DNA of 64,000 bases from Bacteroidota bacterium (GCA_016706255.1 JADJJZ010000003.1:310001-374000), one strand, 5' to 3'. Positions 16,344 to 26,489 are shown, counted from the stretch's first letter. Notes: generated from the sequence alone by a model not told the origin. A program made the numbers and translations.

Positions 16344-17948
16344 ATGAAATCTATGCTTTCAACCAATAATTGTTTTCTGTTAAGATTGTTTACAGCGGTG
16401 GTTGTGCTTTTAACCGCTTTACCTGTTCGGGCTCAAATATCTCAGGAATGGGAATTCAACTACAACGGCACAGAGCTGGTAGGCGACATGGGTTGGGATA
16501 TCGCAGTTGATGCCAACGGAAATTCAATAGCTGTTGGTTATGAAAATGATAAAGATGCTGTTGTTACAAAATATGACCCCGCAGGAAACCTACTATGGTC
16601 AATTGCCCACAATGGCAGCGCAAATGACGTAGATATTTTTTATGCTGTTGCCTTAGATGCCACAAACAATATTTATGTAACCGGTTTAAGTCAGGAAATT
16701 GGCAGTAGTTGGGATATTATTACCAATAAATATTCGCCGGAGGGTGATTTAATGTGGTCAAAATTGAAAAATGGAACTTCTGATATCGAAGAAAACGGAA
16801 TAGATATCGCTGTTGACGAAGAGGGTAATGTATACACCGCCGGTTATATTGATCAGATTGAAACCGCTCAGGATTATTGTCTGATTAAATACGATAACGA
16901 CGGAAATGAATTATGGATGGAAACCTGGTCAGGCGAAAGTGCATTAAGTGATGTGATTTACGAAATAGTAATTGATGGCAATGGCAATATTATCGTAAAT
17001 GGCAGAAGCGATGGCGGAGGTGAAAATTACGATGATTTTGCCACAGCAAAATATAGCCCTGACGGCACATTACTTTGGTTAAACAAATACCATCAGATAT
17101 ACGGTGAAACCGGCTTTACTATTGATGTTGATGATGCAGGAAATGTTTATGCCGGTGGCTGGGCAGCCGATGGAATTTCGATGGGCGATGCTTTGATAAT
17201 TAAGTATAGTCCTGATGGAGAAAATTTATGGGAGCAACGTTACGATAATGGCGCTGAAGGCATTTCAGAAGCCTGGGTAATCAGAACATTTAATGATGTT
17301 GTTTATATGGCTGGTGTTTCTGCTGATTTTCCTGAAACTAATCAGGATTTTATGATTTTGAAATATGATAGCGATGGCAATTTAATCTGGGATATTGCTT
17401 ATGATGACGGCAGTGCGGATAATGAATATTTGACAGATATGGATATCGATAACGAAGGTAATATTGTTGTTTCCGGAACCATTTATTATGAAACCACCAG
17501 TGATATCTTAACTCAAAAATATGATGCAGATGGTAATTTAATCTGGTCAATAAAATATGATGGTGATGCGAATAGCGTAGATGAAGGTTATGCAGTTGCT
17601 ACTGATAATGACGGTAATGTTTTTATAACCGGATTTGATATCAACCAAGGCATGTATACCGATTTGTTTGTAGTTAAATACAGTGAAGCAATAATTGAAA
17701 ATATTTTACAAGATAATAGCTCTGAATTTGTAATTTATCCTAATCCTGCTGATGAAATGATATTTATTGATGCGCCATTTTTAGATGGCGATGTTTATAT
17801 ATATAATTCAATAGGGCAGTTAGTGCAAAGTAATCATATTAATAATGTTAATCGCTCAATTGCAGTGGATGAATTAGTTGCGGGAAATTATTTTATTTTC
17901 TGTACAACAGATAAAGAAACCGGTTGGGGCAATTTTATTATTAAATAA
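16344..17948 (+). CDS. T9SS cargo protein with SBBP-type beta-propeller repeats
   Basis: 534 residues. A signal peptide (ending PVRAQ, about residue 31) is followed by some eight repeats of ~50 residues. Each has the pattern IAVDxxGNxYxxGY...KYDxDGNLxW (for example IAVDEEGNVYTAGYI, IVIDGNGNIIVNGRS, MDIDNEGNIVVSGTI), typical of SBBP/NHL-like secreted propellers. The last ~80 residues are a T9SS type A sorting domain: VIYPNPADEMIFIDAP, VYIYNSIGQLVQS, AGNYFIF, GNFIIK. It is probably released or attached to the cell surface. No enzymatic motif is visible. Confidence 0.85.
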   Translation: MKSMLSTNNCFLLRLFTAVVVLLTALPVRAQISQEWEFNYNGTELVGDMGWDIAVDANGNSIAVGYENDKDAVVTKYDPAGNLLWSIAHNGSANDVDIFYAVALDATNNIYVTGLSQEIGSSWDIITNKYSPEGDLMWSKLKNGTSDIEENGIDIAVDEEGNVYTAGYIDQIETAQDYCLIKYDNDGNELWMETWSGESALSDVIYEIVIDGNGNIIVNGRSDGGGENYDDFATAKYSPDGTLLWLNKYHQIYGETGFTIDVDDAGNVYAGGWAADGISMGDALIIKYSPDGENLWEQRYDNGAEGISEAWVIRTFNDVVYMAGVSADFPETNQDFMILKYDSDGNLIWDIAYDDGSADNEYLTDMDIDNEGNIVVSGTIYYETTSDILTQKYDADGNLIWSIKYDGDANSVDEGYAVATDNDGNVFITGFDINQGMYTDLFVVKYSEAIIENILQDNSSEFVIYPNPADEMIFIDAPFLDGDVYIYNSIGQLVQSNHINNVNRSIAVDELVAGNYFIFCTTDKETGWGNFIIK

Positions 17949-18063
17949 CATTTGAAGAGGGTTTCCGTTGTAAGGAAAACCGGATGATACAAATATGATA
18001 AACACAGTTTTAATGTTGTTCGTGAATTTGTTGACATATTTGAATATCAAATGGTTTTGTTTT

Positions 18064-18099
18064 CAGACCGACATTTACCCGGATGCCGGTCTGCTTTTT
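18064..18099 (+). terminator. terminator downstream of the SBBP cargo gene
   Basis: CAGACCG pairs with CGGTCTG across a 16-base loop that is partly self-complementary, followed by CTTTTTATTT. Confidence 0.65.
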
Positions 18100-18324
18100 A
18101 TTTAGGCTGAAACCCTTTTAGATGTTGAGTTCTAAGCATAAATATTATTTTTTTTGAAAACATATTTAAATCGTAAATAAAATGAATTTCATTAAAATAT
18201 TTCATTCGGCTTTGATAGTATTTAGTGCATTGAATTACCGGGTCAACGAAAATTTAATTATGCCGATATTATAAATTAATATATCTGTTTTAACCAATAA
18301 GAATTGAGGTGATTAGTGTTTAAA

Positions 18325-18372
18325 GGGAGCGGCAGTGGTCGATAAAAACTAGCGCAGCTCCCATTTTTATTT
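18325..18372 (+). terminator. terminator-like hairpin upstream of the pseudogene
   Basis: GGGAGC pairs with GCTCCC across a 26-base loop with further weak pairing, then ATTTTTATTTTAT. It may be the end of a lost gene. Confidence 0.4.
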
Positions 18373-18430
18373 TATCATAATGCAGTAAATTGTTAATCAG
18401 TAGATAGAAATATATTTTATCCTATCTAAT

Positions 18431-19104
18431 GATTACTAAAAAAATTAACCTTTTTTTCCTGCTAATTGCAACAAGTGTTTTTACGTTACGCGGGCAAGAA
18501 ATTGAATTTGAATGGGTAAAACAAATAGCTGGTGACCACTTTTATGATTTACTAGATTAGGTACAGTTTACACCGAAAGTGGTGATTATGCGCAATCTTT
18601 TGAAATAGATGGCGCTTGCGAAAGTCTTATAAACCTTCATCTTATAATAAACCCATCACCTGTTGTGGAAATAGTTGCCAAAGAAAATTCTTTAACAGCA
18701 ACTGTGGGTTTTAGCACTTATCAATGGATAAGTTGCAGCGATTTGTCTGAAATTCCCTACGCCAACGCTAATATTTTTGAGGCGGGTGCATCGGGTGAAG
18801 ATGTTGTAATAGCTGCAACTGCAGCCGGTTGTGCAGATACATAGGACTGTATTGTGATAATATTTCAGAATTTGGCTGAATTCAATGAACATTTTGATTT
18901 AATTTATCCAAATACTGTTGTAAATGAGCTAGTTATAAAATCTGTTACATTTAGAAAATTCAATTTTTGTTTACTGATATTTATGGACGGGTTTTGATGG
19001 ATAAAAAAATTAATAGTTATACAATTAATATTCCGGTTGCAGATTTTAAACATGGTACTTATTTTTTATCTGTTGCTTCAGGCGGATACCAAAGGGTTTA
19101 TTAA
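18431..19104 (+). pseudogene. decayed T9SS cargo gene (internal deletion, stops, frameshifts)
   Basis: An ATG at 18431 begins a good signal peptide (INLFFLLIATSVFTLRGQ) and a typical propeller start (EFEWVKQIAGD), then hits a stop after 43 codons. In another frame, without a start, the sequence continues as the usual late part of such proteins: TVYTESGDYAQSFEIDGACE, then an Ig/PKD-like piece with STYQWISCSD and ATAAGCADT followed by an in-frame TAG. The end reads as a broken sorting domain: DLIYPNTVVNELVIKS, a frame change, then HGTYFLSVASGG and a stop at 19104. Both ends are recognisable but most of the middle is missing, so the gene is dead. Confidence 0.8.
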
Positions 19105-19772
19105 GTTGTTTTATTGTAGATCGATTTTAAAGTAATAATCCGTTTCAGTTAAATTTTATTGATCAATAATTTTTTGCAAAAATGTAAGTTTCAATTTATT
19201 AGTTGCATTTGTGATGTCACTTTACACTGTAAACTTTTATTATTTTAACCTTTAGGTCTACTCAATTCAGGACTACTAAAAGGTTATTTACTATCAATGT
19301 TATCACTTACCGCGCATTAAAGTATTGAAATGCAAATGAATGCATAAAACGCCTTTGCGGGCAATGGCTAAATGCCAATTTCCATCAGAAACCTGCCAAT
19401 TTTGCCGTGTTTTATTATAAATATCCGCTATTTTGCGTATATTAAATTAGACAATCAAGTAAGAATGGGCGAAATGAAGGCGAAATTTTCACTTCACAAA
19501 TTATTAATATGTGAAAAGTACCAACAAACCCCATTTTGCAAGGGTTTGATGTACATCTGCCTCTCATTTCAATTTATTGCAAATTTTTCATCATTTTGGG
19601 CAAAACGCTGTCATTTTTGCAACTAATCCTAACTTTAACGAACCCTCAAATTGACGGAAAACCGTTAATATGTTGACATTCAAGAATTTTTTTTTGTTTG
19701 TACTTTGGAATTCAAATTCGAAAGCTATACTTTTGAATCCTGATTTTTACCAAAGTCACAAACACACACAGA
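19105..19772 (+). other. 668-base gene-free region ending in a promoter
   Basis: It lies after the cargo pseudogene and is AT-rich. A Met-started frame at 19372-19626 has no signal, no recognisable motif and a skewed hydrophobic composition, and I do not accept it. The only supported element is the promoter at 19704-19735. Confidence 0.5.
19704..19735 (+). promoter_or_regulatory. promoter of the laminin-B-like cargo gene
   Basis: TTTG at 19704-19707, 20 bases, then TACTTTTG at 19728-19735, an exact match to the Bacteroidota consensus. The predicted leader before the ATG at 19773 is about 30 bases. Confidence 0.7.
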
Positions 19773-20898
19773 ATGAAACATTTTTTTATTACCTCATTAT
19801 GCACATTTGCGTCGATAGCAGCGTTTTCCCAGCCTGCATCGTATTTCACCGCTGATTTAGAAAACTGGACCGGCTTATGCGAATGCTTAAACCACCCCTC
19901 TGTTTCATGGGCTTCAGTTGCAGGTTCACCGGGAGGAGCTGCCAAAGGAACTGATAATGCTAATGGAACTTGGTACTTTAATAGCCCGGCTGCCTTTAAT
20001 ATCGACTTGTCTACTTAATTATGGTGGAACTTTAAAATTTGATCAGAAGCAAAATGGTACTATTGCATCTCAAACAAATTTAGAAGATGTAATGTTGGTA
20101 AAATCTGATGGGACAAGAATTGTTTATAATACTTCATCTAATCCATCTAGTGTTGCTTGGTCATCATATGCAATAACACTAACTGAAACAGGTTGGACCT
20201 ATACCAATTTAGCAGGTGCAGCAGTTAGTTACACAGACTTTATGGACTTTCTCGCAACATTTGCTGTAATAAAAATTAGAGGAGATTATTCCACGTCTAC
20301 AAGTGAATCAACCTGGATGGACAATGTTATTTTAGCAACTCCTCCAATCCTGCCAATAGAATTAAGCACTTTTACCGGTCAACTTGAAAATAACTCAACT
20401 GCAGTAATAAACTGGGAAACTTTAACTGAACACAACGTAAGCCATTTCGCTATTCAAAAAAGCAGCGATTTAGGACAAACATTTGATATTATTGGTAAAG
20501 TAGACGCTTCCGGTAACAGCACCGTTGAGAATTTTTATTCATTTATTGATGAAAATTGCACAGGTGAAAGTTATTACCGTTTGCTTGTTATTGATAATGA
20601 CAATAGCATCGCCTATTCACCGGTTATAGTTGTTAAAGGTAATACTGTGAACACAGGTAGTATCGAATTATACCCAAATCCGGCGAATACTAATCTTGTA
20701 ATTAATAATTCAATCGTTGGTTTTAACTACGATTTTATTGTTATCACCGATATCTATGGTCGTGAGGTTAATCGCATTGCAAATGCAGATAACCAGCAGT
20801 ATAATCTCGATTTAAGTAACCTTGCCGAAGGAATGTATTTTGTAACATTAAACAATGCTACTACATCTTATTCAGCACCTTTTCAAATTGTTAGATAA
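19773..20898 (+). pseudogene. frameshifted T9SS cargo protein with laminin-B-like domain
   Basis: The N-terminal frame (19773-20018) encodes a signal peptide ending AAFSQ and then YFTADLENWTG...TWYFNSPAAFNIDLST. The second frame (in register to 20898) resumes as YGGTLKFDQKQNG. Together they form a laminin-B (domain IV)-like fold (ending STWMDNVILA), then a LPIELSTFTGQL linker domain and a T9SS sorting domain (IELYPNPANTNLVIN, DIYGREVNRI, GMYFVTL, FQIVR). Removing one A from ACTTAATTATGG near 20016 restores one frame of about 374 residues. It is therefore a recent one-base insertion or a sequence error; the coding potential on both sides is intact. Confidence 0.8.
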
Positions 20899-21024
20899 TT
20901 AAAGGTTACCAAAACAAACTAAATTTTATTATTTAATCGCTGTCTAAACGGGGCCTGCTTGACCCCCATATATGTATCAAGTTTATTGAACCTTTATTTC
21001 AAAAAAAATTAACACTTACTAATT

Positions 21025-22479
21025 ATGAAAAAGTTCTCCTTATTAACGCTGTCATTTATCCTGGCCTCGTTTATCACCACTCAAGTTAAAGCGCAAATTA
21101 CGCTTTATAACTATTCGACAAATATCAATGGCTTTGCCAACTATGTTGATCCAAACTTAACTGCAGAAAAACTCAGAAGAGTTAAAGGTGCTTCCGGAAC
21201 AGGCGCAGGTATTATTTGCCCTATCGGTTTTACCTCTAAATCTTTTAGCGAATCAGAAATCTGGGCTGATAATATGCCTAGTGTGGTTGCAACTTTACTT
21301 CCCGGAACCGGCGTAGATATGGTTGTTGGAAAAGTTGATTTCGATATGCGTATTTCTGAAACCGGTCCTATTTATGTTCGTGTTGCCTACAGTGTTGATG
21401 GTGGTACTACATGGATTGATAATGGTACTGATTTCACACCTCCAATTTCTGATTGTGGTGATGTTACTGCTCACGTAGAATGGGATATGGCTGATTTTAC
21501 TGCTACTGACAAATTTTATGTTCGTGTATATGCTTTCGGTTCTGTTAACCCTGGTGGAAGATTTAATATCAGTAACCTGAATGTATATGGCGCTTTAGAT
21601 ATGGTTGATGCCGATGGCGACGGTTACGGTGAAGCTATCGATTGCGATGAAACTAATCCTGATATACATCCGGGTGCAGAAGAAATTTGTAACGCTATCG
21701 ATGAAGACTGTAATGGTGTTTCTGATGAAGTTTCTGTTGCTATAACTCCAACAGGTGAAATCTATTTATGTAATAATGAAGAAACAATCGAATTGTTTGC
21801 AACTCCGGGTTATGAATCATACCAATGGTACAAAAACGGTAGCCCAATTCCTGTAACTTCTGCAAGTATAATTATTGAAAATCCTGGTTACTATCAGGTT
21901 GAAGCAACTCAAGGTCTTTGTTCTGCAATTTCTGAAGTTCAGGCAATTGCTTCTTCTGAATCTCCATTCGCAAATATTTATTACCCTGATGGATTAGATC
22001 TTTGTGTTGATGATTCTTTATTAATTAAAGCAAGTTATGATGAATTATATAACTGGCAATGGTTCCGCGATGGTTCTCCTATCGATGGTGAAATTAACTA
22101 CAAAATGTTAGCACTTTTACCTGGAACTTATTATTGTGAAGTAACAACTGTATTAGGTTGTGTTAGAAATACAGAAGAAATTGTTATTACACCTTGTCGT
22201 TTAGGTAACGATTTTGCAATCAGCTCAATGACTGCTTATCCAAACCCTGCAAACTCTACAGTGTCATTTAATATTCAAACTGGTGACAATACAACTACAA
22301 CTGCTGTTTTATCTATTATCAGCCTGAATGGTCAGGAAGTAATAAATATTCCGGTTGAAATTGTTGATGGTTTATTTAATACATCAGTAAATATCGAAAC
22401 ATTAACTAACGGTATTTATACTGCAAGATTAATTACGGGCACTAACCAGTTTACTTCTCGTTTTACGGTAGTTAAGTAA
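21025..22479 (+). CDS. T9SS cargo protein with MopE-type metal-binding motif
   Basis: 484 residues. A signal peptide (1-24, ending VKAQ) precedes a jelly-roll-like region. At about residues 193-236 comes DADGDGYGEAIDCDETNPDI followed by HPGAEEICNAIDEDCNG, the Asp/Cys-rich motif named after the copper-binding MopE protein and often a calcium-site-like repeat. Two Ig-like modules follow (SYQWYKNGSPI, NWQWFRDGSPI). The end is a T9SS sorting domain (AYPNPANSTVSF, GIYTARLITG, RFTVVK). It is a secreted or surface protein; the ligand is unknown. A strong terminator follows. Confidence 0.85.
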   Translation: MKKFSLLTLSFILASFITTQVKAQITLYNYSTNINGFANYVDPNLTAEKLRRVKGASGTGAGIICPIGFTSKSFSESEIWADNMPSVVATLLPGTGVDMVVGKVDFDMRISETGPIYVRVAYSVDGGTTWIDNGTDFTPPISDCGDVTAHVEWDMADFTATDKFYVRVYAFGSVNPGGRFNISNLNVYGALDMVDADGDGYGEAIDCDETNPDIHPGAEEICNAIDEDCNGVSDEVSVAITPTGEIYLCNNEETIELFATPGYESYQWYKNGSPIPVTSASIIIENPGYYQVEATQGLCSAISEVQAIASSESPFANIYYPDGLDLCVDDSLLIKASYDELYNWQWFRDGSPIDGEINYKMLALLPGTYYCEVTTVLGCVRNTEEIVITPCRLGNDFAISSMTAYPNPANSTVSFNIQTGDNTTTTAVLSIISLNGQEVINIPVEIVDGLFNTSVNIETLTNGIYTARLITGTNQFTSRFTVVK

Positions 22480-22502
22480 TAGTAGCTTTATTTTATAATT
22501 CG

Positions 22503-22537
22503 AAGGGCCAGCTGAATAAGTTGGCCCTTTTTTTATT
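22503..22537. terminator. terminator between convergent cargo genes
   Basis: AAGGGCCAGCT pairs with AGTTGGCCCTT (one G-T pair) around GAATA, followed by a T-run. It lies between 21025-22479 (plus) and 22575-23828 (minus). Confidence 0.85.
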
Positions 22538-22574
22538 TATCTAGTACAGCTTTTTAATATGCTCAAATGATTAA

Positions 22575-23828
22575 TTAATGCAGGTAAGGTAAATGAATTG
22601 TATATGTATAATCGCTATTAGGAGCAACAGCATTTAGTCTTAAAATATACATGCCTGAAGCAATTTTATTTTCATTGATTACAAATGAATTGAAATTATC
22701 ATCTATCGCAATGGTATTGGAATATACCACTCGCCCTGATAAATCGAATAAATTTAAATTATAGTTGCCTGCTGTTAAGTTGTCGGTTTGCAACGTTATT
22801 TCTTTTAATCCTGAAATAAATGCAAACGCTGAACCTTCCGAATTAAATGCGCAAGCAGTATATACTACACCTAACTCATTTGTACTTAAATCGTAATTTA
22901 CTAAACGCAATTTGTAATAATCTCCTGCACGAGCATCTGCAATAAATTCGTATTGCTGACTTTCGTTCGAATTACCAATTGCATTTATTGTTGCAACATC
23001 ATTAAAATGTAAGCCATCTGTGCTTGCAGATAAAATAAAATAGGCCGTGTTTTGTTCCTGTGCAGTTTCCCAACTAATTATTGTTTCATCATTACCGCAT
23101 ACTGCGTCGAAACCGGTTAATACTAGTGGCAAGGTATGCGTAGTTTGATCAAGTAACGTCCATACTCTTGTAAAATCCGTATTATTAAACGGAACGCCTG
23201 ATACTTCATTGTTTGCTGTATTTACTACACCGCCAACAGGAAATAATTCCCAGTCATCTGTGGCTTCATCATAACGTTCCGCTTTTAAATCGGCTTCAGT
23301 TATTGTATTGCCGGGCGCAAGATATTCTCCATCGATATAGGTGAATAATATATCACCTGAAGGTTTATTGCTATAACCGGTCGCATCTAACATCCAAAAC
23401 CGGTCTATCACCTCACCTGAATTATTTGTAAAACCCATATTGGTCATATTTAATACACCAATCGGTTTATAAGTGTCGTTATCCCAGTTGGCACCCGGAT
23501 AAGTGGAAAATAAAATGGCTCCTGAACCGGTTCCGCCAATAGTTACATTTAAATTAACCGGAATTTTATTTCCGGATGCACTGGTAAACGGTACAACAAA
23601 ATTTCCACTGTTTGTCCCAATATTCCATTTAATAATATTGTTTTCTGATTCACTAATAATATTTCCACCTGTGCCAAGTGTTGAAATAGCATTTGTATTG
23701 TTATTGTCTATTACCACATAAACCGAATTGGATAAAACAATATTCGCATCGTTATTTATTACAATTCGCGATTGTGCATTTGCATTTACAACCAATAATA
23801 AACCTGTTGCAATTAAAATCGTTTTCAT
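22575..23828 (-). CDS. secreted protein with T9SS-like C-terminal domain
   Basis: 417 residues with a signal peptide (ending NANAQ, residue 19). The middle is a repeat-free beta-rich region (NIIKWNIGTNSGNFVVPFTS, RFWMLDATGYSNKPSGDI) found in Bacteroidota proteins that describe 'measured' surfaces, without known function. A LPLVLTGFDAVCGNDETIISWET linker domain follows, then a sorting-domain-like end (LNLFDLSGRVVYS, SGMYILRLNA). The canonical YPNP is not obvious, so T9SS export is likely but not certain. It starts 32 bases after the repeat protein and is probably in its operon. Confidence 0.65.
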   Translation of the reverse strand: MKTILIATGLLLVVNANAQSRIVINNDANIVLSNSVYVVIDNNNTNAISTLGTGGNIISESENNIIKWNIGTNSGNFVVPFTSASGNKIPVNLNVTIGGTGSGAILFSTYPGANWDNDTYKPIGVLNMTNMGFTNNSGEVIDRFWMLDATGYSNKPSGDILFTYIDGEYLAPGNTITEADLKAERYDEATDDWELFPVGGVVNTANNEVSGVPFNNTDFTRVWTLLDQTTHTLPLVLTGFDAVCGNDETIISWETAQEQNTAYFILSASTDGLHFNDVATINAIGNSNESQQYEFIADARAGDYYKLRLVNYDLSTNELGVVYTACAFNSEGSAFAFISGLKEITLQTDNLTAGNYNLNLFDLSGRVVYSNTIAIDDNFNSFVINENKIASGMYILRLNAVAPNSDYTYTIHLPYLH

Positions 23829-23860
23829 AAACTACAATTTAATTAATGCTGAAAATAAAT

Positions 23861-26359
23861 TTATTCACCAATTTTTATTTTCAGGGTTTCTACTTCCTGC
23901 ATTAAAATTGCAATTTGTTTTTGCTGCGTTTCAATTATTGCCTGTTGCTCCTGCATGGCCTGAACCATCGGCACAACAAATTCTGAATAACGCAATCCAT
24001 ATAATCCATTTTCATCAGTAGGTTTATCAACCCCACTGAAATCATAATTAACTTGCTTTGCCGCAGTTTCAACTTCCTGTGCAATAAATCCGGTGTAGAT
24101 AATATCTGATTTTGATGCAACTGAATTCTGATTAACAGTTGAGTCGGCAATATTTAATTGATTATTAATTGCATTTACATTTAAATTATAAGTAACCGGT
24201 TTTAATTGCATGATAAAACTTAATCCCGGAACATTTTCCTGAACATTTGTTTTTACACGACCATCAGAAATATTTGTCCATGCAACATAACCGCCTATAC
24301 TTGTTACGCTTGCATTACCAATACGAATTTGATTACTTGCTGTTATACGTGAACCATTTCCAACAGCAGTTGAATTATCGAAATTTGTAGCCACTGCTTG
24401 ATCGGCATCATAACCTAAAAATGTACAGTAAGTATTTGCATCATTAAACCCTCCTGCACTGTAACCTCCTGCTGTATTGCCTGTTCCTGTTAAATTGGCG
24501 GCTAATGCATCTCTACCGATAACTGTATTATATGAGCCGGTTGTGTTTGAATTCAAAGCCTGAGTACCAACTGCTGTGTTATTATTACCGGTAGTTGTTT
24601 CGCGTGCAGCATTATAACCCAATGCCACATTATTGGCTCCGGTTGTGCATGCGTACAAGGCAAATGTTCCTGCTGCGGTATTTGAACTAGCGGTTGTGCT
24701 TGAGCGTAAACTTTGATACCCCACAGCCAAATTATAGTTTCCGGAAGTATTGGTATAAAGTGCTTCTAGTCCTAAAGCAGTATTATTAACACCGGATGTA
24801 TTAGCAGACATTGCTGATAATCCGATGGCAGTATTGTTTGAGCCTGTTGTATTATAGCGCAAAGCGTTTAATCCGAATGCTGAATTATTATATCCGGTTG
24901 TATTAGCATATAATGCATATGAACCAAACGCACTATTATAATATCCTGTTGTGTTTGACCGGCCTGTTTGTGTACCAACATAAGCGTTGTCGTATCCTGT
25001 TGTGTTGGCATAACCTGATTCTAAACCAATAAAAACATTATTATTTGCAGTGGTGTTTGATAATCCGGCGTCTGTTCCTATAATAATATTATTACTTCCT
25101 GTGGTATTATCATGTCCGGCTCCGACACCAATAAAATTATTTTTATTACCTGTAGTTGTAGCCTGACCACTATTTACACCAATAAATGTATTAAATAAAC
25201 CTGTTGTGTTTGCATATCCTGCATCTTCACCAATAAATGTATTCCAATAACCGGTAGTATTTGCGCGACCTGATTCTTGTCCGACAAATGTATTTTGATA
25301 ACCTGTTGTATTGAGTAGACCGGAATTTGTACCAATAAAAGTATTTGAACTTGCAGTAGTATTTTGTTCGCCGGCATCTGTGCCAATAAATGTATTTTCG
25401 CTTCCTGTTGTATTAAAATATCCGGCATCCTGACCAACAATTACGTTAGAGTAACCTGTTGTATTTGTGTAACCACTTTGCTCTCCAACAAATGTGTTTG
25501 AAAATGAAGTGGTATTAGAATAACCGGCATGTTTACCGATAAATGTATTTAAATAGCCTGTAGAATTTTGTCCGCCTGCACCATATCCAACAAAAGTATT
25601 TGAAGCACCGGTTGTATTAAAATTTCCTGCAGTGGCACCAACTGCAACATTATAATTCCCGGTTGAATTCAAAATCAAGGCATAACTACCAACTGCAGTA
25701 TTAAACGATGCAGTTGTATTACTATATAAAGCTGATTCTCCAAAGCCAACATTGCCAAACCCTGTAGTATTGCTGTATAAGGCATAATTACCAAATGCAG
25801 AATTCGCAGAGCCTGTAGTATTCAAATAAAAAGAATTAGCTCCGGTAGCAGTATTCCAGGCGCCTGTCGTATTGGTATATCCTGAGCGATAACCTTCAAA
25901 ATGATTTTCTGTTCCTGTTGTAATGCCGTTTCCGGCTTCTAAACCAAAAAATGAATTGGTACCATCTTCAAGATAAAATGCTTTCATGTTATTCACCTTG
26001 CCCATAAATGCCGCCCCATCGGTAGTTCCAATAAAATTGGTGCCTGCCGTGGTTCCTGAATTACCGGTGATACTCCAGCCAGCACTGGCGGTGGAAATAT
26101 TTACCCAAACGCTGCCATTGTAATACCAGAACCCTGCTGTTCCATCTGTCTGGTAAATTAATAATCCTGTAGCCGGACTAGCAATAGCCGTTTTTTGGGC
26201 GGCTGTAACTCGCGGAACCAGGAAACCTTTGGTGGTAGATTTTATTTCCAGCATAGCCGAATTATCTGCGGCGCTGCCATCGGTGTTTATTGCAACATTT
26301 TGTGCATCTAATGTTGCAGCGAGCAGAATGGTTACTGCCAGCATAAGTAGCTTATTCAT
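23861..26359 (-). CDS. 832-residue repeat protein with C-terminal endosialidase-type (S74) chaperone
   Basis: A signal peptide (1-20, ending LDAQ) precedes the common Bacteroidota trimer stem (NTDGSAADNSAMLEIKSTTK, GFLVPRVTAAQKTAI). Residues ~143-670 are 31 tandem 17-residue units of consensus G-Y-x-N-T-T-G-x-x-N-T-F-I-G-x-x-A, a likely left-handed beta-roll or trimeric fibre. The C-terminus (about 690-832) is a peptidase S74 intramolecular chaperone: SDGRVKTNV with Ser698 and Lys702, TGFIAQEVE, YSEFVVPMVQA, then a coiled coil. In phage tail spikes this domain trimerises the fibre and then cleaves itself off. Here no phage genes surround it, so a cell-surface fibre or adhesin is more likely. 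Confidence 0.85.
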   Translation of the reverse strand: MNKLLMLAVTILLAATLDAQNVAINTDGSAADNSAMLEIKSTTKGFLVPRVTAAQKTAIASPATGLLIYQTDGTAGFWYYNGSVWVNISTASAGWSITGNSGTTAGTNFIGTTDGAAFMGKVNNMKAFYLEDGTNSFFGLEAGNGITTGTENHFEGYRSGYTNTTGAWNTATGANSFYLNTTGSANSAFGNYALYSNTTGFGNVGFGESALYSNTTASFNTAVGSYALILNSTGNYNVAVGATAGNFNTTGASNTFVGYGAGGQNSTGYLNTFIGKHAGYSNTTSFSNTFVGEQSGYTNTTGYSNVIVGQDAGYFNTTGSENTFIGTDAGEQNTTASSNTFIGTNSGLLNTTGYQNTFVGQESGRANTTGYWNTFIGEDAGYANTTGLFNTFIGVNSGQATTTGNKNNFIGVGAGHDNTTGSNNIIIGTDAGLSNTTANNNVFIGLESGYANTTGYDNAYVGTQTGRSNTTGYYNSAFGSYALYANTTGYNNSAFGLNALRYNTTGSNNTAIGLSAMSANTSGVNNTALGLEALYTNTSGNYNLAVGYQSLRSSTTASSNTAAGTFALYACTTGANNVALGYNAARETTTGNNNTAVGTQALNSNTTGSYNTVIGRDALAANLTGTGNTAGGYSAGGFNDANTYCTFLGYDADQAVATNFDNSTAVGNGSRITASNQIRIGNASVTSIGGYVAWTNISDGRVKTNVQENVPGLSFIMQLKPVTYNLNVNAINNQLNIADSTVNQNSVASKSDIIYTGFIAQEVETAAKQVNYDFSGVDKPTDENGLYGLRYSEFVVPMVQAMQEQQAIIETQQKQIAILMQEVETLKIKIGE
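24353..25933 (-). repeat. 31 tandem 51-bp coding repeats
   Basis: Inside the S74-chaperone protein. Each unit encodes 17 residues centred on NTTG-x-x-N-x-x-x-G. The first 29 units keep the pattern well and the last two are degenerate. DNA divergence between units is high, so the array is old. Confidence 0.8.
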
Positions 26360-26489
26360 AATAACTGGTTTTGGTAGTAAATCAGTTACAAGATTATACC
26401 GGATAGCAATAAAAAATAAGTAGACTTTTTAGGCATTGTAGCGACAAAAGGCACTTAAACTGTTACATAACCACTTGATTATAAGGTAG

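Larger units (their letters stand above)
17949..18430 (+). other. gene-free stretch with two terminator-like hairpins
   Basis: Between the SBBP cargo gene and a decayed cargo gene. It holds two hairpins (18064-18099 and 18325-18372, listed separately). The rest is AT-rich, without an open frame that I can support. Confidence 0.5.

Noticed and set aside
19372..19626. 84-codon Met-started frame in the gap before the laminin-B-like gene
   Set aside because: No signal peptide, no family pattern, no promoter at a sensible distance, and a skewed composition typical of AT-rich chance frames.
24353..25933. Regular 51-base periodicity that at first suggests a CRISPR or satellite array
   Set aside because: The period codes for 17 residues in one frame of a signal-peptide protein, and units differ too much at DNA level for CRISPR repeats.
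23861..26359. Prophage tail-spike gene
   Set aside because: The S74 end is phage-like, but there is a Sec signal peptide, a Bacteroidota trimer stem and no phage genes around it.
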